DNA of 64,000 nt from contig CM051458.1 in the NCBI GenBank assembly GCA_028274465.1, positions 88,556,085 to 88,620,084 on the forward strand, in the 5' to 3' direction. Below, in pieces: positions 22,490 through 33,900 of the stretch. The notes below the pieces were generated by a model that saw nothing but the letters and a program-made list of their open reading frames with translations, was not told the DNA's origin and searched no databases. The stretch is from Plantago ovata (taxonomy: Eukaryota; Streptophyta; Magnoliopsida; Lamiales; Plantaginaceae). The position numbers were made by a program, and so were the translations under genes. The number at the start of each line of letters is the position of its first letter. The first letter of the stretch is position 1.

Positions 22490-22750
22490 TAATAATTCCA
22501 CCATTCCTTATCAAACTTCCTATTTCATTTCGTTGACTTTTTCTAGACTTTCTTTGACTTCAAATTAATCCTAAATCACACCGGAAAAAAATATTTTGAA
22601 CTTATATTATAAATGTGGAAATCTTATATTTTCATAATATAACTTCAAATATTTTTTTTCCAATACGATTTATGATTAATTCGGAGTCAAACGGAGGTAA
22701 AAAAAAGTCAACAAAACCAAATGGAAAGTTTGATAAGGAATGGAGGAAGT
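22490..22750. mobile_element. MITE copy 1, long inverted repeat
   Basis: The two halves are near-complete inverted copies. The left arm starts CCACCATTCCTTATCAAACTT (22499 onward); the right arm ends AAGTTTGATAAGGAATGGAGG. Arm blocks GTTGACTTTTT and TTTGACT recur as complements on the other side. A second copy of the same family lies at about 61354-61613. The structure fits a Tc1/mariner (Stowaway-like) or similar MITE. The exact borders and the TA duplication are not certain. Confidence 0.65.
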
Positions 22751-23230
22751 ATCATATAGTAGTATATACTTCATTAGCTAGCAGAGATACTAATTTTAAT
22801 AATATTTTATCCCGTATATATATTTGGAAATAATTTATGGTCAAAGGTGATCAATTTTTTTACTTAGGAACTTACTAAAAAATTAAAAAATGAAGGAAAC
22901 TTATAACAATAGTAATAATTCAGAGTATTTGTGTGTCCTAGTGGTGTGAGGGTAATCATTTGTCCCCGGTTTCATTCCTGCTACGCGTGTGGTATGTTTT
23001 CTTGCTTGAAATATCATATCTCGATTAATTCAGGATTAAACCTATGCGTGTTGATATAGAGTATAGTGTTATATTGATATTTGACTGTATATGTATAGTT
23101 AGATTTTAGAAACATATGGAAAATGATTTTATTTTTATAATTATTTTATTAGATTATTATATGACATTTATAATATTCTTTTAAAAAAAATTCTGGAAAA
23201 ACTATATGTTTAACTTGGACCACCTGAATT
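22751..23230. other. AT-rich spacer, no gene seen
   Basis: No supported gene. A stretch at about 22940-22995 (CCTAGTGGTGTGAG ... GGTTTCATTCC) faintly resembles RNA polymerase III A and B boxes but lacks a full tRNA-like fold. Confidence 0.35.
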
Positions 23231-23586
23231 TTGCTTCTAACTTCTCCACTAGCCATATGTGTAGTATATGCATGTATTAACCTTGAGACCGAGATTGATA
23301 GATCGGATTGTGAACACTCAACGACTAACGAATTAAACCGAATTGAAGAAAGACGAATCGAGAAAGCAAATGAGGGAACGAAATATCTGTTAGAAATCAT
23401 GAAGAACTGCAAGGATCAAAGAAAAACGGCAACGAGCTAGCTGCACAGAAAAGGAAACAGAGCTATGAGGAACAAGATCGGTTGGAAAGAATTCAAGCAA
23501 GTATGAAGCATCATGATTCGCGTAAGAAGGACATAGATCATGTGAGACCCTCCAAGAAGCCAAGGAGGGAGAATTCAAATCGATGA
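23231..23586 (+). pseudogene. Frameshifted remnant encoding charged coiled-coil-like protein
   Basis: One frame reads ELNRIEERRIEKANEG and ends at a TAG near 23440. A second frame, offset by one base, continues LAAQKRKQSYEEQDRLERIQ and then SKKPRRENSNR to a stop at 23586. Both halves are rich in Glu, Lys, Arg and Gln, as in a coiled coil with a basic tail. The switch of frame suggests a decayed coding sequence, possibly a transposon-borne ORF. I do not recognise it. Confidence 0.3.
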
Positions 23587-23884
23587 AACATAGAAAATGC
23601 GCCACACTGGATCAAGAATTGTATCAAATTAGTACAATTAGGGCAAACAACTCATCACTCCCATCCTCAATCAATTTGTCTTATTCATAGATGAATGATC
23701 AATTAGATGAGGGAAAAAATTAGATAAAAAGGACAATGAATAATTACCCATGTATTTTATTTTACCGTATTTTTCAATTTTACAACTAGCTAGGGCATCA
23801 ATTAGAGCCTATAACGAGCATGTATGTTGTTTTGTTTCCTGTATCCTCCAGTACTAACATTCTATAGTAATACAATCCAAGTTG

Positions 23885-23978
23885 TCATGTTTTCTAGCTA
23901 TTTTAATATATAGGGTAAATTATATTGTACTTCATGTTTTCTAGCTATTTTAATATATAGGGTAAATTATATTGTACC
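23885..23978. repeat. 47-bp tandem duplication across a transposon border
   Basis: The unit at 23885-23931 is repeated immediately at 23932-23978; it runs from TCATGTTTTCTAGC to ATATTGTAC. Each unit includes the TAATATATA target sequence and the first bases (GGGTAAATTA) of the element at 23960. Confidence 0.9.
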
Positions 23979-24658
23979 ACCTTGTTGCGGCCTTTAATTA
24001 CGAAATGTTCCTTCTTAGTTCAATAATTACGTATAGCCCCAATGACCGGAAAAAAGTTGACCTGATCGTCATTCAGATTCGGACAGGTTCCGGTCAAACA
24101 AGGCCTTAGGTTTTTTTTTAATCATTTTTCCCTTTCTTTTAATTTTTTTCTTCCTTTTTTCTTGCCTAAGTACAACTTCGGTAGGGAGCTCTTAACAGCT
24201 CCGATCGGAGCTGGGAGCTGTCAACAACTCCGAAAGAGTGCTGTTTTAGCTCCTGATCGGAGCTGTTAACAGCTCCGGCAGGGAGCTGTTATTTTTAAAT
24301 TTTTTATTTTTTTAATCTTATGGGGTTGTTTTGAAACGAACCCTTAATTTGGGGTTCTTTTATAATAAATATAAGTTCATTTTGAAATTTATATTAAAGT
24401 TAATTTTGTAGAATGAAATAATTTAGAGGCAAATGTGTAAATAATGCAAACTTAAGTTGCTTGTTTCAAGCTAAAAACTGAAATTGCGGTAAGGGTAAAA
24501 ACGTAACTTCCAGGTATTAATTCGAAAAAAAGTCAAATTCATGGTGTTATATGTAATTGTTTTTGTCTAACACTGGGCTACATGTAATTATTTTATTAAG
24601 AGGGTAAGATCTGTAATTAAAAAAACTAAGAGGCGGGCTATATATATGCAAATTACCC
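23960..24658. mobile_element. Non-autonomous Mutator-like element, ~699 bp
   Basis: The ends are GGGTAAATTATAT and GCAAATTACCC, forming short imperfect inverted termini. A perfect 9-bp duplication, TAATATATA, flanks it at 23951-23959 and 24659-24667, as for Mutator-superfamily insertions. The interior has a run of GC-rich inverted words (GGAGCTG / CAGCTCC) at 24186-24292. There is no coding capacity. Confidence 0.7.
24186..24292. repeat. Array of GGAGCTGTTAACAGCTCC-like palindromes
   Basis: Words GAGCT, AGCTCC, CAGCTCCG and GGAGCTG alternate with spacers TTAACA and GATC. A near-perfect palindrome GGAGCTGTTAACAGCTCC lies near 24258-24275. The block can form multiple hairpins. Confidence 0.75.
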
Positions 24659-24667
24659 TAATATATA

Positions 24668-26220
24668 TAGTATCAGAGCCAGGTTTATCATTCAACTTTC
24701 TTCAATCTAAACACTCAAACACTTGGCTCCATTTCCTCTCAATACGTTTCTCACCACTAATATATACTTTTGATACTGTCTTGTCCCTGGCCATAAAGAT
24801 CCTATGAGCCATTACTTCCTTCACCACTTTGATAATGCCACTTCTGGTTCTATCTTGCTTCTCCTTGCATGACAACAACTATCACACTTGGCACAGATCC
24901 TTCAAGAAGAATCTCACCATTCGCAATAAGCTTATTTTCATTGATGGTTCACTCCAATGTATTAAAGATGATGAACTTGATAAGAAGTCATGGATAAAAT
25001 GCAACACCCTTATCTTGAGTTGGATGATACATTCAGTGTTTGATTATATAAAGAACACCATCTTGTATGCGGGAAACACAGCAGATGCGTGAGGCAAACT
25101 AAGAACAAGATATGTTGAACCAAACCAACTAAGAACCTTCCAGCTTGAGCAGAATACTAACTCGCTTGTGCAAGGCTCAAGCTCAGTTGCTGACTATATA
25201 TTTCAATAAGCTTACAGGATATTGGGATGAGCTCAAAGACTATTAGACTGTGCCAGCTTACAACTATAAAGAATGCAAGTGTGAAATCACTAACAAGATA
25301 GAAAATGCTTCAAAAGAACAAGAATTCTTCAAGTTCTTGATGGGTCTGACAGATCACATATGGTTATGAGAATATCATTGGACAAATCATCATGACCAAG
25401 CCAATACCACCTCTGGAAAAACATTTTCTTTCATAGCTCAAGAAGAAGGTCAAAGGCATACAAGGTCAGGCTACACTCCACCTACTCAGGAACCAAATGT
25501 CATGAATCTTGGCATGAAGAGAATAAAGAAGAAAGATATGTGGTGCCCAACTTGCAAAATGAACAACCAAAATCCCGAGAACTGTTTCAAACTGATTGGG
25601 TATTCTAAGAGCTATCAGCTGATAAACTTTGCTGGTTAGAGAGGATGATACAATGGAAGAGCAAGAGTAAGGGGAGCCAGAGGTGGAGGCTACTGCAATC
25701 AACCTTATGCGGTTTATGTTGCAAATGATGCTGAGAAGGCTGCCCCATTCACTGTATAGCAAGTTGACAAGTTGCAGAGGTTGATAGTTGATGTTGAGAA
25801 GTAGAAAAGAGAAACCAGGTTCATCTAATGGTAAAGGCAACACTGCACTAAGAAACCTCGCATCAGGTATCTTAAGCAGTTTTAATACATAACCATGGTT
25901 ACTTGATTCTGGTTCACCTCACACTTTATTTGCTTTGAGAAATAATTTCCTTCAAATGTTAAAGTAGTGAATAGCATGGTTCATTTGTCAAATAATTTGT
26001 CCTATGTAGCATTGTAGCATCTCATATAGGTGATGCTATTACAAAAGATGGACAAATATTGAGAAATGCTTTCAAGCTGAAGTTTGTGTCGGCAAGTAAA
26101 ATGGTGGTGCATGATAATAACTTGACAATAACTATGACTAAAAATGATTTTGTTTGGACACATGAGAGTGTTTCATGGATAAGTTCACTCATGAGGAAGA
26201 TTGGATAAGTTAAGCGTTGC
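24668..26220 (+). mobile_element. Decayed copia-type retrotransposon, 5' internal part
   Basis: The block opens TAGTATCAGAGCC, matching the plant copia primer-binding site for initiator Met-tRNA. A gag-like translation follows (24829-25092: YHTWHRSFKKNLTIRNKL, IDGSL, LSWMIHSV) and continues in pieces with LEQNTNSLVQGSSSVADY, CPTCKMNNQNPENCFKLIGY (zinc-knuckle region) and a protease-like LLDSGSPHT near 25900. Stops and frame changes break it throughout. Integrase and reverse transcriptase are absent. Neither LTR was recognised. It is not capable of movement. Confidence 0.75.
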
Positions 26221-27599
26221 ATAGTGTTGTACCAGTTTCAGTTTCAAGGTTCAAGTAGTTTAAAATTTAAAACACATACAAATTCCGTTTTGAAATAAAA
26301 TCACCAATCCGAACAACCTGATCCATATCTAATTCAGATGATCGTTTGCTAGGCCCAACCATTTGGTCCATATCCTTTGTTGGTAGGGTTGGGTATTTAA
26401 AGACGGGGTTATATCAACTTTACAACTACGTATATACTTAAGACTTTATATCTACGATGGGTGCTTATGGTCTTATGGTCCCGACGACATCCATGTATAA
26501 ATTTGCCCAAGATCTACACGACTACACCCCACCCTTCTTCGATACATATAGCAATAAAGGTTGAACACCAAGTGTAAGTTGATATGTTATACACCAGTGA
26601 AAACTCTTGTTATCTAGCAATGTGAGACAACCCCTTTATCCCTGTTTGTAAATCTTAGTATATTATACTCATAAAAATGATTATGAATTGGGTGTATAAT
26701 ATATCCAATCGAATATCTTCCTTATTAACTTACGAGTATATATTTAATTTTCTCAATTAGCAAATCCTTAAGGAATGGTCTCTATATAAATATATTTTAC
26801 AAGACATTATTTACTTCATTGTTCTTGTCACATTTCTAACAATATCTACGTCTTCATCCGCATGAATATATATATACTCTCAAGTCTCAACGTTAATTTT
26901 AAAATAATAGCCAAATAGAATCCACGATAATTGTCACATGATTTATCACTTATCTATACTTCTACATATATACTCTAAAATAATACTGTAAAAGTAAAAG
27001 TGAAATCTTGTACCATCTTCTGTGTTCAAATTTATACAAATATGATTTATCACGTATCTATACTTCTATTCTATACTCTTTAATAAGACAAGTGAAATAT
27101 TTCACTATCTCTCTTTATGTTTAAACTTATATGGACCCAGTAAATAAATGAACTTATTCAAAACTAACAGATGAATAATTTTACTTTTTTGAAAGGGCAA
27201 AAAGTAAAAGATCACTTTTGAAAATAGGTAATCAATCCTTTATCCATCCCTATATTATACTGAGATAAATACAGTAAATAAAAGAGGCCAAAAAAATGAA
27301 CACGCAAACTCAAAATGTACGAGCTACTTGGTGACTAAGGAAGAAAAATGTTGGTCACAGGGTCATTATTGTACTTTACACGCCTAAAGCAATAGGAATA
27401 TATATATTATTTAAGTTGCTCCACGAATAATAAAGCTGATTGTTGCAACAATAAATTAATAAATCCTTTTTCCTTAAAAAATCTGAAATATCTTTATCCA
27501 TTAAATTTAGACATTTACAATTATACCACTGGTATATGATTTTTCCTCTTCCCCAAGCTCCATTTTGATTGATATAAACAGAAACCATCATCTCTAAGT
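26221..27599. other. AT-rich spacer upstream of UPL
   Basis: No supported gene. It contains many short AT-rich tracts and ends in the pyrimidine-rich leader of the UPL gene (CTCCCCCTCCCTATCTTCTC). Confidence 0.45.
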
Positions 27600-27959
27600 C
27601 TCATAGAAGTTCTGATAATAATCATTTTCTCTCCCCCTCCCTATCTTCTCTCGTCTCTTTCTTCTTCGATCATCATATAAAAAACCCTCACCTCGAAAAC
27701 CCTTGATAATCAGGATCTTCACATTCTCTATATTCAGGTAAATAAATAAACCTGTTAATCTTCATCAGATTATTTGTTTATTTTATTTTATTTTATTTTT
27801 TTGTTAATTTACAACCGACCGATCGTCGATTTTCCAGTCGATAATCACTAAAACCCCGTCGTTTTGATTTTTGATCGATTGAATTATTAGTTGATTGAGC
27901 TGACATTCGATTGTACTGTGAATCAGTCGATGATTGCATTTGGTTGATCTCATCAGAAG
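27600..27959 (+). promoter_or_regulatory. UPL 5' UTR with probable leader intron
   Basis: The pyrimidine-rich stretch at 27625-27665 is typical of a plant 5' leader. A donor (ATTCAG|GTAAAT, exon end 27737) and an acceptor (TTTTCCAG, 27837) suggest a leader intron of about 100 bases before the ATG at 27960. The transcription start was not determined. Confidence 0.45.
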
Positions 27960-30900
27960 ATGAAGCTGAAGCGGAGGAGGGCACTTGAAGTGGTAAGTGT
28001 CTTTTTTTTTTTTTTTTTTTTGGTTTCTTTTTTCTCCTGAAATTGATTTTTCCCAATTATGTGTCTTGCTATTAATTTTGATTGAAGGTGACTGTTTTAG
28101 TGCTAATGTTGTTTATTTGTACTCAATTGGCATTGAGTTGAATTTTTTAGAATTATATCTGTTTTAAGTTAGGAATTCGCATATTAGGCTAATTCTGGTG
28201 ATTGTATTAGTTCTCCCAAGTGAGACTGAGTATTATCTACTCCCCAGAATGAGTACCACACTGTTTGTTAGTTAACTTGTTTAAGTTTGCCTTGCCTAGT
28301 TTCTTCTTGTATTTGTTCGTAGACATTTGTTATACCGGTACCAAGAATGATTCTTTTGTGAGGTCCTAACTTGTTAGCAGTAGTATATTTCTGTAGCTTC
28401 CTCTTTGGTTTATTAGAGTTAGATACAAGAAACTCTAGTGGAGTAGCAAGCTATGAAATTTATTTGCATAGTCATCCAGTTGATCCTAATCTTAACTTTG
28501 GACTATGCTAAAAAACTTGTCTTTAGAATGTTTTGACTGCTTAAATCAGGATATGTGCTTTTAAGTTGCACTGAGTTTAAATTGAAATGAACTGCATGTG
28601 GAAATTGGAACAAATCAGTTATAGATGTTCTCATGCCTTTCAAATTGTTTCTCTGGGCTGGTCAATTTTTTTTGTTATATGCATGTACTTCTTGTCAAAT
28701 GGTGATCTGATTTTGTTGTTTCCTAAGTCTTCATTTTTTTTTATCTCGTCTTGTTCTTCACCCCATCGTCATAAAAGCCCCATGGAAAGTTAGCTGTGTA
28801 ACCTCCTGTTATGGGCAAGTTCCATGTTCACTGATTGTCTTTGGCAAATTATGCAAGACCTCCTTCAAAGTGGTCTAACTTGATTAATCTTTAAACTCGA
28901 CTCTCATGTGGTTTAATGCGGCAGCTAGGAAACCCAGAACAAGCTCTCAGGACTTACTGACCTTCCATTGTGATTTGCATTGATAATACACTTCTTGTGT
29001 ATTGCTTTCCGCCTTTTTAAAAATAATGAGATTACTCCTTAATAAAATATACATAAACTTTGTCTATGAGAGGATTTAGTTAAACAATGTGTTTGTAATT
29101 CCAGTGAAAATGATTTATTGTACCATTTTTCTGCTTCTTGCAGCCTCCGAAGATCAAATCCTTCATCAACAATGTTACTACTACACCACTTGAGAACATA
29201 GAAGAACCGCTGAAAACTTTTTCATGGGAGTTTGATAAGGTGCAGCTTGTAGTTCCTGCAGAAGTTTTTTTGGTTCTATTTATGTGCATTTGTAATGTTG
29301 ATTATTTTAATGCAGGGAGACTTCCATCATTGGGTCGATTTGTTTAATCATTTCGACACCTATTTTGAGAAATTCATTAAAATAAGGAAGGATTTGCAGC
29401 TTGTGGATGACTTTTGGAATCTGATCCTCCCTTTCCAAGGGATGCCGTTCTACAGATACTCCGTGTCATAAGGATAGTACTAGAGAATTGCACTAATAAG
29501 CATTTTTACAGCTCTTACGAGGTACTTGTCTTCACTTCTGTTTAATTGGTGGATTTTAGCCTTATATACATAACCTTACTAGTTTTTGGAAATTTTGGAT
29601 TGAAAATATGGGGTCTTTTTCTTCTTGGTACTTTAACAGTCTCATCAGCCTTGTTTTTTGTTTGAAACGTTAACTTCATACATGTAAGATTTTGACCCTG
29701 CATTTATTTGAACCAAAAAATGCATATTTGTTGCCCTGGGTTATTTGTAAGTGGTGTTAATAATAAATAAAATCATAGAACAATTCTTTCATATCTTTTC
29801 AGATCTAACATTGCGTTTGATTCAGTTCAATTAGGAACCAAAACATAAACAATGTGTCTCTGTCTAGATTTATAACCTGATATATGATGATTGATGTGGC
29901 CGATACAGCGGGTCCCATCTGACACCATTGCTGCTTAACACATTCGGATTGTTTGGCTCTAAACTAGCCTTTGGTATTGTGGTAGTTTTGCAAAAACCTG
30001 AATAGTAACTAAACTAAGGGAAAAATATGTTTAGCTTTGTATGGAGTGTTTGGATTGAATTAGTGGAAAAATAGGAGGGGTGGGGTAGGGAATATATAGA
30101 TATAATGATCATGTTTTGTATGATGTGGAAGAGTGAGATGATGTTTTCATTGTGATTTGACTTTTTTAAGGTTGTTACTGGAAATTGTGAGACTCTGTTG
30201 GAAGATAAATGGAATTGTCCCCTAGAGAGAGAAATATTGGGGGAGGAATGAAAATTAAAGGATGAGGATAAGTTTGTATGATTTACAAAAAATGAAAAGC
30301 TAGTTTAGAGCAAACATGTAGATATGAAAATACTTTCAAAAAACCAAAAGCTAGTTTAGAACTGAACAGCCAGATTGTTCCTAGATACTGGAGAAGTGTA
30401 AAATGACGTGTCTGAGAAAATGCGGAACAGTTTGCATTTCACTTATTTTGCATCATGATACTATTCTATCTGAAGAGGACAAACTCAATTGTTACGACTC
30501 AGTTACAAACTCAATTGGCAGCAAAAGTTCTGAAGTTGAACCTCATATTTACGGTTAATAGAAATTTTAATAAGTTTGAAACTCCAAAAATAATCTTATG
30601 CTGGACAATTCAAAATTAGGAGGTAGTTTTCGTCCTCAAATTGTATTTAAAGAATTTGAATATTGCATGGATTTCAAAATACGCCATCTAGTTCCTAAAT
30701 CACTAAAGGGGAGGAAGAAAACATCTTTCCTTTTTAATTTTGACTATAGTTAACACTTAACAGTGTGTATGGGTTTGAGTCACTTTGAAATTACCCATTG
30801 TTTTCTTGTTTTTTGTTTCTGTGACAGCTATATTTATGGGTTGTTATAATGTTGGTTTTATATGTAGGTTCTTGTCTATGGTAAATATATGTTGTTCCTG

Positions 30901-33900
30901 ACGTGTTCACTTTTCTCACCTGATGGCTTGTTCAATTATGTTCCATTCGTATTTTGCTCTCTTATATTCCCAGCTTCTTGTTGATGCAGCTTCACTTATC
31001 ATCTCTGCTTGCTTCGGCTGATGTGGATGTAGTGGAGGCATGCTTACAGACATTGGCTGCTTTTTTGAAGAAGGCCATCGGAAAATACATTATAAGAGAT
31101 GCTTCTCTGAACTCGAGACTGTTTTCTTTTGCCCAGGGTTGGGGTAAAAAAGAAGAAGGTCTTGGATTAGTTTCTTGCGCTTTAGAAAATGGACCTGACA
31201 GAATTGCTACCGAGTTGGGTAGCACTTTGCATTTTGAGTTTTATGCTGTGAATGAACCCTCAAATGAATCTGTTTCTACGGAACAGGCAGCCGAAGGTTT
31301 ACAAATCATACATATTCCTGATGTGAATGCCAGAAAAGAGTCTGACCTTGAGCTGCTAAGTAAATTAGTGGTAGAATACAAAGTTCACCATAATTTGAGG
31401 TTTTCTCTGCTGACTAGATTGCGGTTTGCCAGGGCCTTTGGATCTTTAGCTGGACGACAGCAATATACATGCATCCGTTTGTATGCTTTTGTAGTTCTTG
31501 TTCAATCATGTAGTGAAACTGAGGACCTCTGTTCTTTCTTCCAAACTGAGCCAGAGTTCATAAATGAATTAGTTGCTTTGTTAAGCTTTGAAGATGCAGT
31601 TCCTGAAAAAGTTAGAATCTTAAGTCTTCTCTCCCTGGTTGCACTTTGCCAAGATAGAGCACGTCAGGCTATTGTATTAACGGCAGTAACATCTGGTGGT
31701 CACCATGGGATTTTATCTAGCCTCATGCAGAAAGCCATCAGTTCGATTGTTAACAATTCATCAAAATGGTCTGTTGTATTTGTGGAAGCTCTGTTATCTC
31801 TAGTTACTGTGTTGGTGTCATCTTCATCGGGTTGCTCGGCCATGCGGGAAGCAGGATTTATTCCAACTCTTCTGCCTCTGTTGAAAGATACAGATCCTCG
31901 GCATTTGCATTTGGTTAGTACTGCTGTTCATGTTCTAGAAGCCTTCATGGACTATAGCAATCCAGCAGCTGCTCTTTTCCGAGATTTGGGGGGTTTAGAT
32001 GACACCATATCGCGCCTAATGGTTGAAGTTTCTCACGTTGAAAATGTTTCAAATCAGCAGCCTACTGACGTGTGTAATTCAGGATCTGTTGACTCTCAGG
32101 TAGTAAGAGATACTAGCGGCCAGCCTCTTCATTCTGAAACTCTGGTATCATATCACCGCAGGTTATTGATGAAAGCTTTACTGCGGGCTATATCTCTTGG
32201 TACTTATGCTCCTGGGCCTACAGCTCGTATGTATGGTACTGAAGAGAGTCTATTGCCAAAATGTTTGTGTATAATATTTAAACGAGCCAAAGACTTTGGT
32301 GGTGGGGTTTTCTCACTTGCTGCTACTGTTATGAGCGATCTGATTCACAAAGATCCGACTTGCTTCCCTGTCTTAGAATCAGCAGGTCTTCCTTCTGCTT
32401 TCATGGATGCTATAATGGATGGTGTTCTTTGCTCTGCGGAGGCAATCACCTGCATACCGCAGTGTCTTGATGCCTTGTGTTTGAACAATAATGGTCTTCA
32501 AGCTGTGAAAGAACGGAATGCTTTGAGGTGCTTCGTGAATGTATTCACTTCGAGAATGTATCTGCGAGCACTTTCTTCCGATACTCCTGGTTCCTTGTCC
32601 AGTGGTCTGGATGAACTAATGCGTCATGCTTCATCATTGCGTGGACCAGGAGTTGACATGCTGATTGATATACTGATCTTAATTGCACAAATTGGATCAG
32701 GGCTAGAATCAGCCTCTCTATCCGCCCAAACTCTTCCCATGGAAATGGAATGTGAGAACAGAGATGTGCTGTTGTCAGATGATAGAGATTCCTGTAAACC
32801 TGAAAGTAGTGAGCAATCAACGGACTTATCCCCTGATGCATCATCGATAAACGTGGATTCGTTTTTGCCCGATTATATAGGCAATGTTGCCCGCCTTCTT
32901 GAAACAATACTTCAGAATTCTGATACATGCCGAATATTTGTTGAGAAGAAGGGGGTTGATTGTGTTCTGCAACTATTCACTTTGCCGCTCATGCCTCTTT
33001 CAGTTTCTCTTGGTCAAACCATAGCTATTGCTTTCAAAAATTTCTCCCCGCAGCATTCTGCCTCCCTTGCTCGTTCTGTATGCTCTTTCTTGAGAGAACA
33101 CTTGAAATCTACGGATGAACTCTTGGCATCTATTAAAGGATCTCAGCTCGCTCAGGTTGAATTTTCGCAGAGAGTAAAGGTGTTAAGGTGCCTCTCTGCC
33201 CTGGAAGGTGTCCTGTCACTTTGCAGTTATTTGTTGAAAGGAACCACGGCTATTGTGACTGAATTGAGTTCTGCAGATTCTGATTTGTTAAAGGATCTTG
33301 GTAAGGCCTACAAGGAAATTCTGTGGCAGTTATCTTTATCCTCTGATTTAAAGGTGGACGAGAAGAGGAGTGTTGAAGATGAGCCAGAAAGTGCTGCAGG
33401 TCCTTCTAATTTGGCGGGAAGGGAGAGTGACGATGATGCTTATATTCCCAATATTAGAAATATGAATCAGACCTCTATCCGAAGTACTTCACATCCACAG
33501 TGGGGAATTGATCGTGAATTCTTATCTGTGGTTCGTCCAACTGATGGTTTCAGCCGCCGTAGTCGGCACAGTTGGGCTCGTCTTCGGGGTGGAAGGACTG
33601 GCAGGCACTTGGAAGCTTTCCAAACTGATGCTGAGGATGGAGGAAGCCATGCAGAGGTCCCTTCACATGAAATAAAGAAGAAAAGTCCAGAAAAAGTTGT
33701 TTTAGATAACCTTAATAAGCTTGCATCAACCCTGCGCTCTTTCTTCGCAGCTCTAGTAAAAGGTTTTACTTCACCAAATCGCCGCAGGGCTGAAATTGGA
33801 TCCTTGAGTGCAGCTTCGAAAAGTATTGGATGTGCCTTGGCGAAAATTTTTGTTGAGGCTCTGGGATTCTCTGGGTACTCCAACTCTACTGCAGCTGAGA

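Noticed and set aside
22940..22998. tRNA gene or SINE head
   Set aside because: A- and B-box-like words are present, but no cloverleaf fold could be drawn.
33467..33883. 138-codon minus-strand open frame
   Set aside because: Antisense shadow of the large UPL exon.
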